Notes under the pieces: generated by a model
Databases searched by the model: none
Seen by the model: the letters and a program-made list of their open reading frames with translations, nothing else
Told to the model about the DNA's origin: nothing
Shown: piece by piece, positions 26,001-33,924 of the stretch
Position numbering within the stretch: position 1 is the first letter of the stretch
Layout of the letters: each line of letters opens with the position of its first letter
Made by a program: the position numbers and the translations under genes
Origin: a virus
DNA: 42,911 nt
Virus record (IMG/VR): IMGVR_UViG_3300027861_001490
Coordinates: 1-42,911 of that record
Direction: 5' to 3' (one strand)

Positions 26001-26628
26001 ACCGTTAAAACCGGGTACTTATCTAGCAAGAGTATTTGATAAAGGTGGAAGACCTAGTACAGTAGTTAAGATAGATACAAAACAAGCTACTATACAAGCA
26101 TTCTCCACAGCAGCAGCTACTGTTATAGAGGAAACAGCTTTCTCAGGAATACACTCAAATACAACAGCACCTGATGGAGCCTTGAAGATAGTAGGTTCAG
26201 ATAACTTTGATGATTGGACAGATATAGATACTGTTAATAATTGGGATAGTGAGGGAGGAATATCTCTTACAGGAACTTATGATTTTGCAGCAGGATTTGA
26301 CCTTACAACAGTTAAAGCTGTTAGATTGACTACTGATTTAACCGTATTAGTTGCAGGACTATTAGACGAAATAGATTCATGGTCAGGAAATGTAGATGAC
26401 AGGGAGGATTGGGATGGTTCTGCAGTTGGTTCTTCTACTGCTCAAGTGCAGGTAAGGCAGACAGATGATGACCCTGCAGCCTCTTCTGCCTCATGGTCAG
26501 CTTGGAATGATTTAGATAGCGCAGAGTTCAATGCTAGAGGGTTTGATTTTAGGTGTGTACTAACTACCACTGACATAGCATTCAATATTTTAGTAAGTAA
26601 ACTACAAGTAAAAGCGGAGGAATTGTAA
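23050..26628 (+). CDS. Tail tip/host-specificity protein (J-like)
   Basis: A 1192-residue protein, the largest tail gene. Residues about 5-80 are the first domain; ten consecutive Gly codons follow (23317-23346), then a long hydrophobic stretch (about 105-165) as seen in other J-like tip proteins. FRESPTLFIEGARNSLRPFGPIPVILG (about 187-213, read in pieces) opens the conserved core, which continues to about residue 780. The rest contains fibronectin III-like repeats and a more variable end. J-type proteins form the central tip fibre and touch the receptor, so the C-terminal part is the best host-range candidate. It overlaps the next gene by one base. Confidence 0.88.
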   Translation: MSENNLMIHPDVKDKLRVIAVPHPFKAKSIDKYITQGGSVSEILEMVQPDAVLRRYAVICVNDEYLEKSEWDTTYPENLDMVVIKTVPLGGGGGGGGGGSSKNPIKIVAQIAVFVLAVALAAPSGGSSLSLVGALGWSGTAYSSALIFGVVSGVGMLAINALSPPPSVRSPSVGSLSGTDQFRESPTLFIEGARNSLRPFGPIPVILGTHKQVPPLGAKVYTEVVGNDQHIRMLVIWGYGRLQIADIKIGAEPIANFDDVQIETHEGVVADSAFTLFPDTVTQTDFNVTLLQADSWTTKTTELDTDEISVDIVFQSGLTKFNNDGVRVNTTVVIELQYRKLGDITWLTPTYTANTANSLAGYALTFTDSTAKARRYGFRWAVATRDTYEVRVRRTTTDSTSAQTYDVASWSTIRSFKNVDPLNFSHPLAATVITVKATDQLSGVIDNLNATVSSYAPEFGGSSWADAVTSNPASLFRHVLQGVANDGAVADSRLDLDSIEAFWTHCDTNSFEFNQIRDFQASVADTLATVVSAGRGSLTQVDGKWGISIDKAQTVPTQHFTPVNSWSFEASKAFVDTPHAFRMRFSNRDKEWESDERIVYDDGFTALNATVFEQLDAIGITHTDHVWKQGRFALAQIRLRPERWSLSTDFEYITAAKGDMVLITHDVLVVGLSSGRIKTVNLNSAGDVTGITTDEILTMEVGNDYGVSIRTLADQEIVRSVVLDVGDQTTITFTAVIAIADTPVVGDLFSFGISGSETIEGLLLSVEPQSDLTARLNIVPNSAAVYTADTSTIPAFDSKIVSDDPLPDVSIIGTRTDESVLTLGAGDTLIPRLAVDFIPISEPFDTSIYAQIRVTSAGGDFQPATIISQTNEEIVLGDVVQGETYDVRLRTTSPLFIVNGDYSSASGVLIIGQTSAPDPLSNLTISAFGGSAMMRWSMPPALDVKFGGTVTFRHSEELDSDNASWSQSVAIGTSAKGSDLIVQLPLKPGTYLARVFDKGGRPSTVVKIDTKQATIQAFSTAAATVIEETAFSGIHSNTTAPDGALKIVGSDNFDDWTDIDTVNNWDSEGGISLTGTYDFAAGFDLTTVKAVRLTTDLTVLVAGLLDEIDSWSGNVDDREDWDGSAVGSSTAQVQVRQTDDDPAASSASWSAWNDLDSAEFNARGFDFRCVLTTTDIAFNILVSKLQVKAEEL

Positions 26629-26987
26629 TGCCAAAAGTGGCTGTGTTTGAAATGGTTGGGAATGATAAAAGATTAATTAATTGGGAAGAGAAATCCCATA
26701 AAGATTTAAAGGAAGAAGATATAGTTGTACCTGATGATTGTGATTTGACTACTGATGGCAGATACACTTATAGGAATGACAGATTTGAACCTTGGGGGCA
26801 TGGGTTTCCTAAACCTAGAAATCCACAAGTACCTAAAGAAAGGGCTTGGTATTTATTTATGAAAGCTGTTATAGACAGTAATGTAATAGATATGATTCCT
26901 GCTGAATGTGGTCAATGGATGAAATGGTATGAGGATAATTTAAAGAAGAGAGAAGAAGAAGAAAAGTTAATAAGGAGGAGTAGATAA
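26628..26987 (+). CDS. Small tail-fibre-associated protein, unknown
   Basis: A 119-residue charged protein between the tip gene and a fibre gene. It has a Pro/Trp-rich middle (FEPWGHGFPKPRNPQVPKE, about 63-81) and a Lys/Glu/Arg-rich helical tail. No motif is recognised. Overlap with both neighbours (TAATG) places it in the fibre operon; it may be a linker or assembly protein. Confidence 0.55.
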   Translation: MPKVAVFEMVGNDKRLINWEEKSHKDLKEEDIVVPDDCDLTTDGRYTYRNDRFEPWGHGFPKPRNPQVPKERAWYLFMKAVIDSNVIDMIPAECGQWMKWYEDNLKKREEEEKLIRRSR

Positions 26988-28015
26988 TGTCGCAAGATGA
27001 TATGAATGTAGCTAACAGTGATGGTGCTACAGTAAGAGCAGACATCAATTCCCAATTAGGAGCAATTGTGACGAGTCATTCAGGAGCTACTGCTCCCTCA
27101 ACAACTTTTGCTTTTCAATTATGGGCTGATACTGCAAATGATTTAATGAAGATAAGAAACGCTGCTAACAGTGCTTGGATAATAATGTTTGTGTTGTCAA
27201 CGTCAGGATTCGAACAAGGGGCAGATATAGCATCAGGTACAGCATTACCAGTACTAGCAGATGGTGTGTTAAATGATGTTACAGGAACAACAACAGTTAC
27301 CTCTATAAACACTCTAGGAATAGGTTCGTTTAAGATACTGCAATTTGATGCTGCAGTACTACTGACTCACCACAGTACAGATTTAGTACTTCCTGCAGGA
27401 AGAAATATAACAACAGTAGCAGGACAGGTTATTTCTTTCTATGAGTATGCGACAGGAGATTGGAGGCTTGTTTCTAACTCCCTTCCTTCTGTGGGGAAGC
27501 ATACTATCTTTATTCCAGCAGCAGCTATGAGACCTACAACTTCAAATGGAGCAGCGGCAATTGCAGATACAGAGACTACAGCAGGGAGACCTGACATAAG
27601 TGGATTTGCTTTTGATTCGAGTGCTGATGAGCACGTACAGTTTCAGGTCTGTATGCCGAAGAGTTGGAATCTGGGCACAGTGACATTCCAATCTTTCTGG
27701 TCTCACAATGGAGGACAGACTGGAGGACTTGACGGAGTGGCTTTCGGATTACAAGGTGTGGCGGTGAGTAATGATGATACTATAGATGTTGCTTATGGTA
27801 CGGCTATAGTACCTACTGCAGTGGATGGAGTAACGGCAGAAGATATGTTCCAGTCTGCTGAGTCAACGGCAATTACGATAGCTGGAACTCCTGCGGATGA
27901 TGATATAATTTTCTTCAGGTTGTTCAGAGATGTTTCTGCTGATGACTTGGATGTGGATGCTAACCTCATAGGAATTAAATTATTCATAACACTTGATGCA
28001 CAGGAGGATACATAA
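26987..28015 (+). CDS. Tail fibre-like protein
   Basis: A 342-residue protein. The N-terminal DMNVANSDGATVRADINSQL and then TTFAFQLWADTANDLMKIRNAANSAWI (read in pieces, about 5-68) form an attachment module I associate with phage fibre genes. A middle region (about 85-165) and a jelly-roll-like C-terminus rich in Asp and Thr follow. The gene lies in the variable fibre section after the J-like gene. A receptor-binding or side-fibre role is inferred. It overlaps the next gene by one base. Confidence 0.7.
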   Translation: MSQDDMNVANSDGATVRADINSQLGAIVTSHSGATAPSTTFAFQLWADTANDLMKIRNAANSAWIIMFVLSTSGFEQGADIASGTALPVLADGVLNDVTGTTTVTSINTLGIGSFKILQFDAAVLLTHHSTDLVLPAGRNITTVAGQVISFYEYATGDWRLVSNSLPSVGKHTIFIPAAAMRPTTSNGAAAIADTETTAGRPDISGFAFDSSADEHVQFQVCMPKSWNLGTVTFQSFWSHNGGQTGGLDGVAFGLQGVAVSNDDTIDVAYGTAIVPTAVDGVTAEDMFQSAESTAITIAGTPADDDIIFFRLFRDVSADDLDVDANLIGIKLFITLDAQEDT

Positions 28016-28515
28016 TGATTAAGACGTATTGTTTATTGGACAGAGTAACTGGTGAGGTGGTGAAGACAAAAGTCTTTGAAGATATTAAAAGAAGTTTTGT
28101 AAAAAGAAAGGTGTGGTTGGAGAGGGAACAAGAAGTGCGCCCTCCTTTGAATACTGTCTCTGTGCCAGACCCTGGCGGTCAGGGTGGGACATCAGAAGTG
28201 CCAATACAGAAAGTAGTTAGTACAGTGACACATGCTGACTTAACTGATTTGAATATTCCAGTACCTCCTGCAACGAAAATAACATTCGGGTACAATGTTG
28301 TGGACATGACAGCAGAGGAAATACAGTCAGTTAAAGATACCTTTATTGACATACATCATGGTGACATGGAGAGCCATTTAACAAGGGCAGTAGAGTTAAT
28401 CTTTACCAAAATAGCAACTAATAATGGGGTGGCTTTACAGAAATCAGACTTTCCTAACAAGGTATGGGATGTAGTGAATAAAATGAGAGCCTATAGGGGA
28501 CAGAATCCAATATGA
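28015..28515 (+). CDS. Fibre-associated protein, unknown
   Basis: A 166-residue protein. It has a positively charged start, a Pro/Gly-rich linker (VPDPGGQGGTSEVP, about 50-63), and a C-terminal helical half from VVDMTAEEIQSVK (about 97-109). The layout resembles small tail-fibre accessory proteins encoded after fibres. No enzymatic motif. It overlaps the propeller-like gene by four bases (ATGA). Confidence 0.55.
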   Translation: MIKTYCLLDRVTGEVVKTKVFEDIKRSFVKRKVWLEREQEVRPPLNTVSVPDPGGQGGTSEVPIQKVVSTVTHADLTDLNIPVPPATKITFGYNVVDMTAEEIQSVKDTFIDIHHGDMESHLTRAVELIFTKIATNNGVALQKSDFPNKVWDVVNKMRAYRGQNPI

Positions 28516-29522
28516 ACTTAATAAATAGAACAGTTAACCAAACAATATTGGGTGGGTTTGTGCCAGACTGCAAGCATACCATCCTCAGTTCTCCACAGTG
28601 CAGAATGTATAAGCAGAGATTAATGGTAACTCATTTCTTAGGTTTTGGTGGAAGTAGTAGCAGTATATCTGGCGTAGGTCATGGTTATACATCAGGTGGA
28701 AACACTGGGTCAGTCTCAGACGTAATAGATAAGTTTACATTTTATTCTAGTGGAAACGCAGCAGATGTTGGAAACTTAACAGTGGCAAGAGCTAGAGTAT
28801 CAGGGCAATCATCTTCGGATAATGGTTATACATCAGGTGGGTTTGATAGCACATACTCAGACGTAGTAGATAAGTTCCCTTTTGCTTCAGATACTAATGC
28901 AGCAGACGTTGGTAATTTAACAGTGGCAAGAGCTAGAATAGCAGGGCAATCATCCGCAAATCATGGTTACACATCAGGAGGGTGGACAGGGGCAGTGTCA
29001 GATGTAGAAGACAAGTATACATTTGCTTCCGATGCAAATGCAACAGATGTTGGAAATCTAACAGTGGCAAGAAGATACCCTGTAGGCTCATCATCTGCAA
29101 ATCATGGTTATTCATCAGGTGGGTTTGATTTGAGTGTAGTTTTAGATGTAATTGATAAGTTTACTTTTGCTTCTGACGCAGATGCAACTGATGTTGGTAA
29201 CTTACTATCAACAGAAAGACAAGCAGCAGGGCAATCATCTTCAACTCATGGCTATGTATCAGGTGGACTCTCTGATACCACTAGAATACAAAAATTTACA
29301 TTTGCATCTGATAATAATTCAACAGATGTTGGGGATTTAACAGTTGGAAGATCAATAACAACAGGGCAATCATCTTCAGATAATGGTTATACATCAGGTG
29401 GTGATAGTTCTTCAGATGTAATAGATAATTTCCCATTTGCATCTGATACAAATGCAACTGATGTTGGAAACTTATCAGTAGGAAGGTCACAGCCAGCAGG
29501 ACAGGAGTCATTAACAATATGA
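28512..29522 (+). CDS. Six-repeat beta-propeller-like tail protein
   Basis: A 336-residue protein. After about 55 residues it contains six repeats of 45-49 residues, each beginning GYTSGG and carrying DVIDKFTFAS...ATDVGNLTVAR and a GQSS end, the pattern of Kelch-like propeller blades. Repeats start near bases 28681, 28824, 28966, 29104, 29249 and 29386. A six-bladed propeller or fibre built of blades is the simplest reading. In the fibre section such a protein is likely to bind a host surface glycan or protein. The repeats vary mostly just after GYTSGG, the exposed loop. It overlaps the next gene by four bases. Confidence 0.75.
   Translation: MNLINRTVNQTILGGFVPDCKHTILSSPQCRMYKQRLMVTHFLGFGGSSSSISGVGHGYTSGGNTGSVSDVIDKFTFYSSGNAADVGNLTVARARVSGQSSSDNGYTSGGFDSTYSDVVDKFPFASDTNAADVGNLTVARARIAGQSSANHGYTSGGWTGAVSDVEDKYTFASDANATDVGNLTVARRYPVGSSSANHGYSSGGFDLSVVLDVIDKFTFASDADATDVGNLLSTERQAAGQSSSTHGYVSGGLSDTTRIQKFTFASDNNSTDVGDLTVGRSITTGQSSSDNGYTSGGDSSSDVIDNFPFASDTNATDVGNLSVGRSQPAGQESLTI
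28676..29500 (+). repeat. Six direct repeats of about 138-147 bp (propeller blades)
   Basis: The unit starting with a GGTTATACATCAGGTGG-like sequence recurs six times, with the third and fourth codons of the motif and the TTTGCTTCAGATAC region best kept. The repeat is in frame throughout and has no spacer structure, so it is coding, not CRISPR. Confidence 0.85.
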
Positions 29523-30319
29523 AAATTGAAAAGCTAATACAAAAAGAAATGAATTTAGTTTCATATGGAAACAAGACTCTGGCTGAAAACTTTAAGAGTG
29601 TTGATAAAGCAATAGCGAAGTTACAGCCCACAGAGAGGATTTGGAATAAGTCTAGGAGTCAGTTTCAGCTTAAATTTATAACGTGTGGTCAGTCAGATGC
29701 GTGGATGCGTATGAGACAAATATCAGCAGAATCGGCAAGGAAACGACAGGCATTGACAGAAGCGAAATTCAGTTACATGGAAAAAATAAAGAGGGCTGAA
29801 ATCAAAGACGAAGATGCAGATGTCGAGCAACACAGATTAAAAAAAGAACTGTTACAAATTGGAGCAGGGAGGCTTAAATCACAAGCAGCGGAGATACTAA
29901 TAAAGATTGAGGGAGCGATGAAGGAGATTGAAACTCTTTCAGAAATGTATGACACCTTAAAGCAGCAGTTAGGGGAGATAACTGAAGAAGAATTTGAGCT
30001 TATACAGGTTAAAGCTCACATAAAAAGAGCATTGATGCAATCAATAAGAGATGTAAGGTGTGGGGGAGTGATGGGTACTGGGAATCAGGAGTATCTTGAA
30101 CAGTGTGGAGTTAGTATTACTGCTGCACTAAAGGAGATAGCTAATTTTTTGAAACAGGAAGATGAATCAGGGGTTGGCAATACTTCCATGATGCACCAGT
30201 TCTTAGGTGATTTTGCAGACCGTTATGCTCCTGTTGCTATTCAACAGGCAGAGTGGCTTGGCTTTAATTTAGAACATATTTCTGAACTGACATTTGTACC
30301 TTCTGAGGAGAAGGAGTAA
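29519..30319 (+). CDS. Helical protein at end of structural operon, unknown
   Basis: A 266-residue protein, Lys/Glu-rich and mostly helical, with a probable coiled coil at about 55-160. Two Cys in VRCGGVMG and LEQCGVS (about 180-200) stand out. There is no signal or membrane segment. It is the last rightward gene, overlapping the propeller gene by four bases, and it ends five bases from the first leftward gene. I do not recognise a family; it may be a virion-associated or early regulatory protein. Confidence 0.6.
   Translation: MKIEKLIQKEMNLVSYGNKTLAENFKSVDKAIAKLQPTERIWNKSRSQFQLKFITCGQSDAWMRMRQISAESARKRQALTEAKFSYMEKIKRAEIKDEDADVEQHRLKKELLQIGAGRLKSQAAEILIKIEGAMKEIETLSEMYDTLKQQLGEITEEEFELIQVKAHIKRALMQSIRDVRCGGVMGTGNQEYLEQCGVSITAALKEIANFLKQEDESGVGNTSMMHQFLGDFADRYAPVAIQQAEWLGFNLEHISELTFVPSEEKE
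30299..30314. terminator. Possible hairpin at the convergent junction
   Basis: CCTTCT (30299-30304) and AGAAGG (30309-30314) pair around GAGG at the end of the last rightward gene. There is no T-run, so termination is only a possibility. It is the single hairpin I see where the two operons meet. Confidence 0.3.
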
Positions 30320-30324
30320 TTGTA

Positions 30325-30933
30325 TTAAGTTATTTTGCTAATGCCCTTTTTGATTCGGACTTCGAAAGTTTTATCAGCACACTCTGCCAGTTCGTCAAGG
30401 TGGGTTACGATTATGAATTGAAGATTTAATTTCTTACGGAGTTCCTGCAATAAGTCGCAGGCTCTTGGGAGTAGGTCTTTGGATAAGAACTTGAATGGTT
30501 CATCGAGTATAATTGTATTCCTACTTTTAGGATTTTGAAGAGTCCACAAAGCTATTCGTAAAGCAAAGGAGGCTGTATCAATTACACCTCCTCCGCTTGC
30601 AGACAGTGGGTGGATTCTATTACCATCCTTTTCAAAAATAAGCTCGCACTCAGTTTTATTTCTTTTTACAACAAATTCTATTTTGAACTCATAAGGATCG
30701 TCAAAGATTGTTTCCATAGCAAGTGATACAATGTCAGAAATATGTATTTCTAACTGACTCTGCGTATCCTGTGCTACTTTCTGAATAATAGCTTGAGCAT
30801 CCTCTGAACGTCTTAACGACTTCTTAAGAGTGCTTCTACTAGCATCCAGTTCCAGAAGAGTTCTATGCACTTCATCTCTCTTACCTTTTTCCTGATCTAT
30901 TTTTGATCTGAGTTCTTTAATCAATGTACCCAT
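30325..30933 (-). CDS. Rad50/SbcC-like ATPase, C-terminal half
   Basis: A 202-residue protein: the first 60 residues are a charged coil, followed by an ABC-ATPase lobe II. The signature motif is SASGGGVIDTASFALRIALW (111-130), Walker B is IILDE (141-145) with D144 and catalytic E145, and the H-loop His is in IVTHLDE (H178). There is no Walker A here; that is on a separate gene (34763-35830), which ends at a zinc-hook CxxC. The two halves would assemble into one Rad50-like ATPase with the SbcD-like nuclease encoded nearby, used for DNA end processing, recombination or host DNA degradation. Confidence 0.82.
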   Translation of the reverse strand: MGTLIKELRSKIDQEKGKRDEVHRTLLELDASRSTLKKSLRRSEDAQAIIQKVAQDTQSQLEIHISDIVSLAMETIFDDPYEFKIEFVVKRNKTECELIFEKDGNRIHPLSASGGGVIDTASFALRIALWTLQNPKSRNTIILDEPFKFLSKDLLPRACDLLQELRKKLNLQFIIVTHLDELAECADKTFEVRIKKGISKIT

Positions 30934-31154
30934 CCATGTTTCAAAGACAATTTAGCTCTTTCAGATGTAAGTCTTTTAACTTCCTTGTCGAGTAACCTGT
31001 ATAAATTATGGTTGTGACGATATTTTCCCAAATAAGGGCACAGCATTTCTATGTACCCTAGCATTTCCTGTCTTTCAATTTTAGCCTGTTCATAATAGAA
31101 GTTCTCAGTGTTTAGATCAATATTATCATGCTCTTTTTCTTTTTTAAACCACAT
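30921..31154 (-). CDS. Small charged protein, unknown
   Basis: A 77-residue Lys/Glu/Arg-rich helical protein; its 3' end overlaps the ATPase half downstream by 13 bases. GTATC-like motifs are absent. A strong AGGAG lies before its start. No family is recognised. Its location within the recombination operon suggests an accessory role. Confidence 0.55.
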   Translation of the reverse strand: MWFKKEKEHDNIDLNTENFYYEQAKIERQEMLGYIEMLCPYLGKYRHNHNLYRLLDKEVKRLTSERAKLSLKHGWVH

Positions 31155-31155
31155 A

Positions 31156-31398
31156 TTAATTCTCCTTTTCTAAAAGTTCATTCAATTTTAAAAGTTTTGT
31201 TTCAAGCTTAGTTTCTACCTTCTTAATTTCTGCTGTTTCTTTTCTAGCAACAGCTTCTGCTTCCTCAAAGGTATCACATTTAAACTCTTCCTTCAAGTAT
31301 TTAAAATACTCTTCCTCTTGTCCTTCAAGCTTAATAACTCTGGTATTCTGTAATTCTATTCGTTCCTTTAAAGTAGTTAAATCATCTGTTATTGACAT
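31156..31398 (-). CDS. Small coiled-coil protein, unknown
   Basis: An 80-residue protein almost entirely of heptad-like Glu/Lys/Leu sequence, so probably a short coiled coil. It begins with ATG 31398 after AGGAGGTC and overlaps the small membrane protein upstream. It could bridge or regulate the split ATPase; this is only suggested by position. Confidence 0.6.
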   Translation of the reverse strand: MSITDDLTTLKERIELQNTRVIKLEGQEEEYFKYLKEEFKCDTFEEAEAVARKETAEIKKVETKLETKLLKLNELLEKEN

Positions 31399-31544
31399 AT
31401 TATTCCTGACCTCCTCAAATACCTATCGAAATTAACTGCAGTTACAACAGCGCATCCCCATAACATATTTCCCCAAAATGTCTCGGCAGAAGACATTGCA
31501 GCTAACGGTAATAAATAAATACAGCCCAATAATAAATTCTTCAT
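31389..31544 (-). CDS. Small membrane protein (51 aa)
   Basis: This short gene starts at ATG 31544, whose ATGA overlaps the stop of the SbcD-like gene, and ends at 31389 inside the next gene's start. The protein has a hydrophobic segment at about 4-17 (LLLGCIYLLPLAAM) and another at about 27-38 (MLWGCAVVTAVN), then a basic RYLRRS end. It is a two-helix inner-membrane protein or has a signal-like first helix. Function unknown. Confidence 0.55.
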   Translation of the reverse strand: MKNLLLGCIYLLPLAAMSSAETFWGNMLWGCAVVTAVNFDRYLRRSGIICQ

Positions 31545-32440
31545 TCCAGACTCTCCCATATCTTGGTTTTAGTTTTTTCATTAACTTTATTCTTAGTGAA
31601 AAACTCTTCTAAATTCTTCTCAAAATCAAAATCAATATCATAAGACTCATTCAATCTATTCACAAACGAATCAATTCTATCATCTCTCTTCTTAGCTACA
31701 TCAATATGCTCTCTACTTATAACATCTTTCTCAATAGGAAGGTAGACTCTTTCAACACTATTATCTTCTGCGTACCATAGGTAAACAGAGGGTTCATGGT
31801 GAATTTGGTTTGCACTCATACGCATCAATGAACCTGCGTTAACTAAGAGTCTACCTTCGTGCTCAACGACAAAACTTTGATGGTTATCACCGGAAACTAT
31901 AAGGTCGTAACAAGGAAATTTCCTGAGTAACCTTTTAGCGTGATCTGCTTTTTGATCAAACCATAACTTGTCACCCTGAGACTTGATAACCATTTGATGA
32001 ACCATAGCTATTTGTTTACCTTTAGGACATATTTGATTTATAGCAGATATGTTTTCTGAATAAGCAAAGCCATGAAGATTCAATGTATTAAAATTATATG
32101 GTTGCAGTACATTAATATACTCGTCTTTTTCAAGAACACCCAAACCACCAATCTTCCAATTTTCTAATCTGTGATTTAATATATCATGTTGTCCTGCAAC
32201 TAACCAGATACAAATTTCTGGATTCAATACCTCTTTAGCCCAATTTAATAATCTATCCCCCCACATAGGTCTGTGTCCGAAGTCTCCTGCGACAAGTATA
32301 GGACAATTATGTTCATTAGATAGGTTGAGAATAAACTCAATCTTCTTCCTCTGTGCTTCCATATAATCATCCGTTCTGCAAACTGGTCTGTCCCCTCTAA
32401 TATGCCAATCTGCTGAGAGTATCGCTGTGGGTGTTCTCAA
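31541..32440 (-). CDS. SbcD/Mre11-like metallophosphoesterase nuclease
   Basis: A 299-residue protein with the five calcineurin-type motifs: DWH (11-13), AGDFGHRP (51-58), GQHD (83-86, in place of GNHE/GNHD), MVHQM (H148) and SGDNH (183-187). Mre11/SbcD nucleases cut DNA ends and hairpins with a Rad50/SbcC ATPase. The matching ATPase is encoded as two genes on either side. The start overlaps the NadV-like gene by four bases. The C-terminal 80 residues, after the metal-binding core, are likely the capping and ATPase-contact region. Confidence 0.9.
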   Translation of the reverse strand: MRTPTAILSADWHIRGDRPVCRTDDYMEAQRKKIEFILNLSNEHNCPILVAGDFGHRPMWGDRLLNWAKEVLNPEICIWLVAGQHDILNHRLENWKIGGLGVLEKDEYINVLQPYNFNTLNLHGFAYSENISAINQICPKGKQIAMVHQMVIKSQGDKLWFDQKADHAKRLLRKFPCYDLIVSGDNHQSFVVEHEGRLLVNAGSLMRMSANQIHHEPSVYLWYAEDNSVERVYLPIEKDVISREHIDVAKKRDDRIDSFVNRLNESYDIDFDFEKNLEEFFTKNKVNEKTKTKIWESLE

Positions 32441-33912
32441 AAAGCACCTCCAATAATGTTTTCTCTGACTTCTTTTAATGTTATCTCTTTTGTGTTTTCT
32501 CCATTTCTAAAAACGGTTTGTAGAGCACAGTTGTTTACTTCATCCCAAGTTGCTTGATCTGCTAACTCAAATCCACCTTGATTCTGGTACACAGCAGTCA
32601 ACCCTTTTGCACTGTTCTTCATGCCATTATCAGTCTTTGGTTTCTTAAATATTTCTCTAGGTTCTCCTCCAACTTCTGCATAAGTAGCCTTTACTGCAAA
32701 TCCATAAACATCTCTAGTAGTATATTGGTAAGTGTAAGAACCTATTCCGAACACTACATTTGATGAAGCAAAATTCTTTTGTTGCAGTCTTGCACATATA
32801 TCTCTGCATCTATCTAAAGTGATACTATCTCCATAGATAAGACCGATATGATTGTCTAGTTGTTGGTATCCTTTATCTGTTATGTCTCCACCAAAGGTTT
32901 CCCACAGACATTCAATAGCTCCCTTTAACTGTGGAGCTTTAGTGCCATAGTATGACGGATCACCACAAATAATATTAGCAGGATCACCACTATCAGGTCG
33001 TATTACAACCTTGCCATCTCTAGCCATAATTTCATCTTTAAGAGCAGGTATGTATTCAGTAATAACTTTCCAGAAATCCCAAGTGTCAGATACAATACTT
33101 ATAATACCTGTCGGGTAAGTTTCTGTAATTAACTTTCTGAATGTTTCTAACTCACTTAGTTCTGAACCAAGACACATTACACTGTGCTCAGTAGCAGGAA
33201 CGGAACAACCTACCATCTCTTCGTGATGAAAGGGGACATTATAATACTGTTCTAGGAAATCTATAGCAGGAACAGTATCAGTGCCAATGAAAGAGGTTAA
33301 ATGTCCTGCACCAGAAATACATCCTGCCTCTAGTCCGAACATACCTCTGCATGAGAAATCATGTCCTTGAAATGGCACAAAGTCTCTATTGCCTATAGTT
33401 TTATCTGCATATTCATTGAGTATTTTCTTGTACTCTAAAGCCATCGTAGCTGATGTGCAGGCTCCCCATAATATAGTGCTCATAATAGTTTCAATATAAT
33501 TTGTCAACCAGAAAAATTCAGGTAAGGTATTGAAAACTACCAGACATGGTACTCTTAGATTTACAAGACTTCCTTCCGGAACGGCTTTAATTTCTAAAGG
33601 TAGATATCCTAGATCATGTAATGCTTCAATATGATCTATTTTCACTGTATCCTCTCCTAAAGCTTGATTCATTCTAAACTTATATTTGTCTCTTATTGTA
33701 TTGAAGTCTAGAGCAAAAAAGTTTTCATTCCATTGTTTGATCAAATATTCCTTAATGAAATATTGTAAACCAAAGAAAACTACTTTGTCTACTCCTTCTA
33801 ATCTACTTTCTCTAGGAGTTAAATTACTGAATACTAATGTCGTGTCTTTTGGGTATTGATAGATGTGTCCTGACTTATAAAAGTCAATCATGTGTGGTGG
33901 AAATATATTCAT
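32437..33912 (-). CDS. nadV: NadV/NAMPT-like transferase (NARP1 Namat candidate)
   Basis: A 491-residue protein of the nicotinamide phosphoribosyltransferase family. YKSGHIYQYP near the start, SCRGMFGLEAG (about 187-197), FIGTDTVPAI (about 208-217), the catalytic His in PATEHSVM (H243), and VVIRPDSGDP (about 302-311, R305, D307) are the NAMPT active-site blocks. Standard NAMPT makes NMN from nicotinamide and PRPP. In phages the pair of a NadV-like and a Prs-like gene is NARP1, where the enzyme joins nicotinamide to ADP-ribose pyrophosphate to form NAD+ directly. The adjacent Prs-like gene 12 bases away, and no visible NMN adenylyltransferase, support that reading. Confidence 0.9.
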   Translation of the reverse strand: MNIFPPHMIDFYKSGHIYQYPKDTTLVFSNLTPRESRLEGVDKVVFFGLQYFIKEYLIKQWNENFFALDFNTIRDKYKFRMNQALGEDTVKIDHIEALHDLGYLPLEIKAVPEGSLVNLRVPCLVVFNTLPEFFWLTNYIETIMSTILWGACTSATMALEYKKILNEYADKTIGNRDFVPFQGHDFSCRGMFGLEAGCISGAGHLTSFIGTDTVPAIDFLEQYYNVPFHHEEMVGCSVPATEHSVMCLGSELSELETFRKLITETYPTGIISIVSDTWDFWKVITEYIPALKDEIMARDGKVVIRPDSGDPANIICGDPSYYGTKAPQLKGAIECLWETFGGDITDKGYQQLDNHIGLIYGDSITLDRCRDICARLQQKNFASSNVVFGIGSYTYQYTTRDVYGFAVKATYAEVGGEPREIFKKPKTDNGMKNSAKGLTAVYQNQGGFELADQATWDEVNNCALQTVFRNGENTKEITLKEVRENIIGGAF

Positions 33913-33924
33913 AATTATTCTCCT

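Noticed and set aside
28676-29500. CRISPR-like array
   Set aside because: The repeats are in frame, without unrelated spacers, and encode propeller blades.
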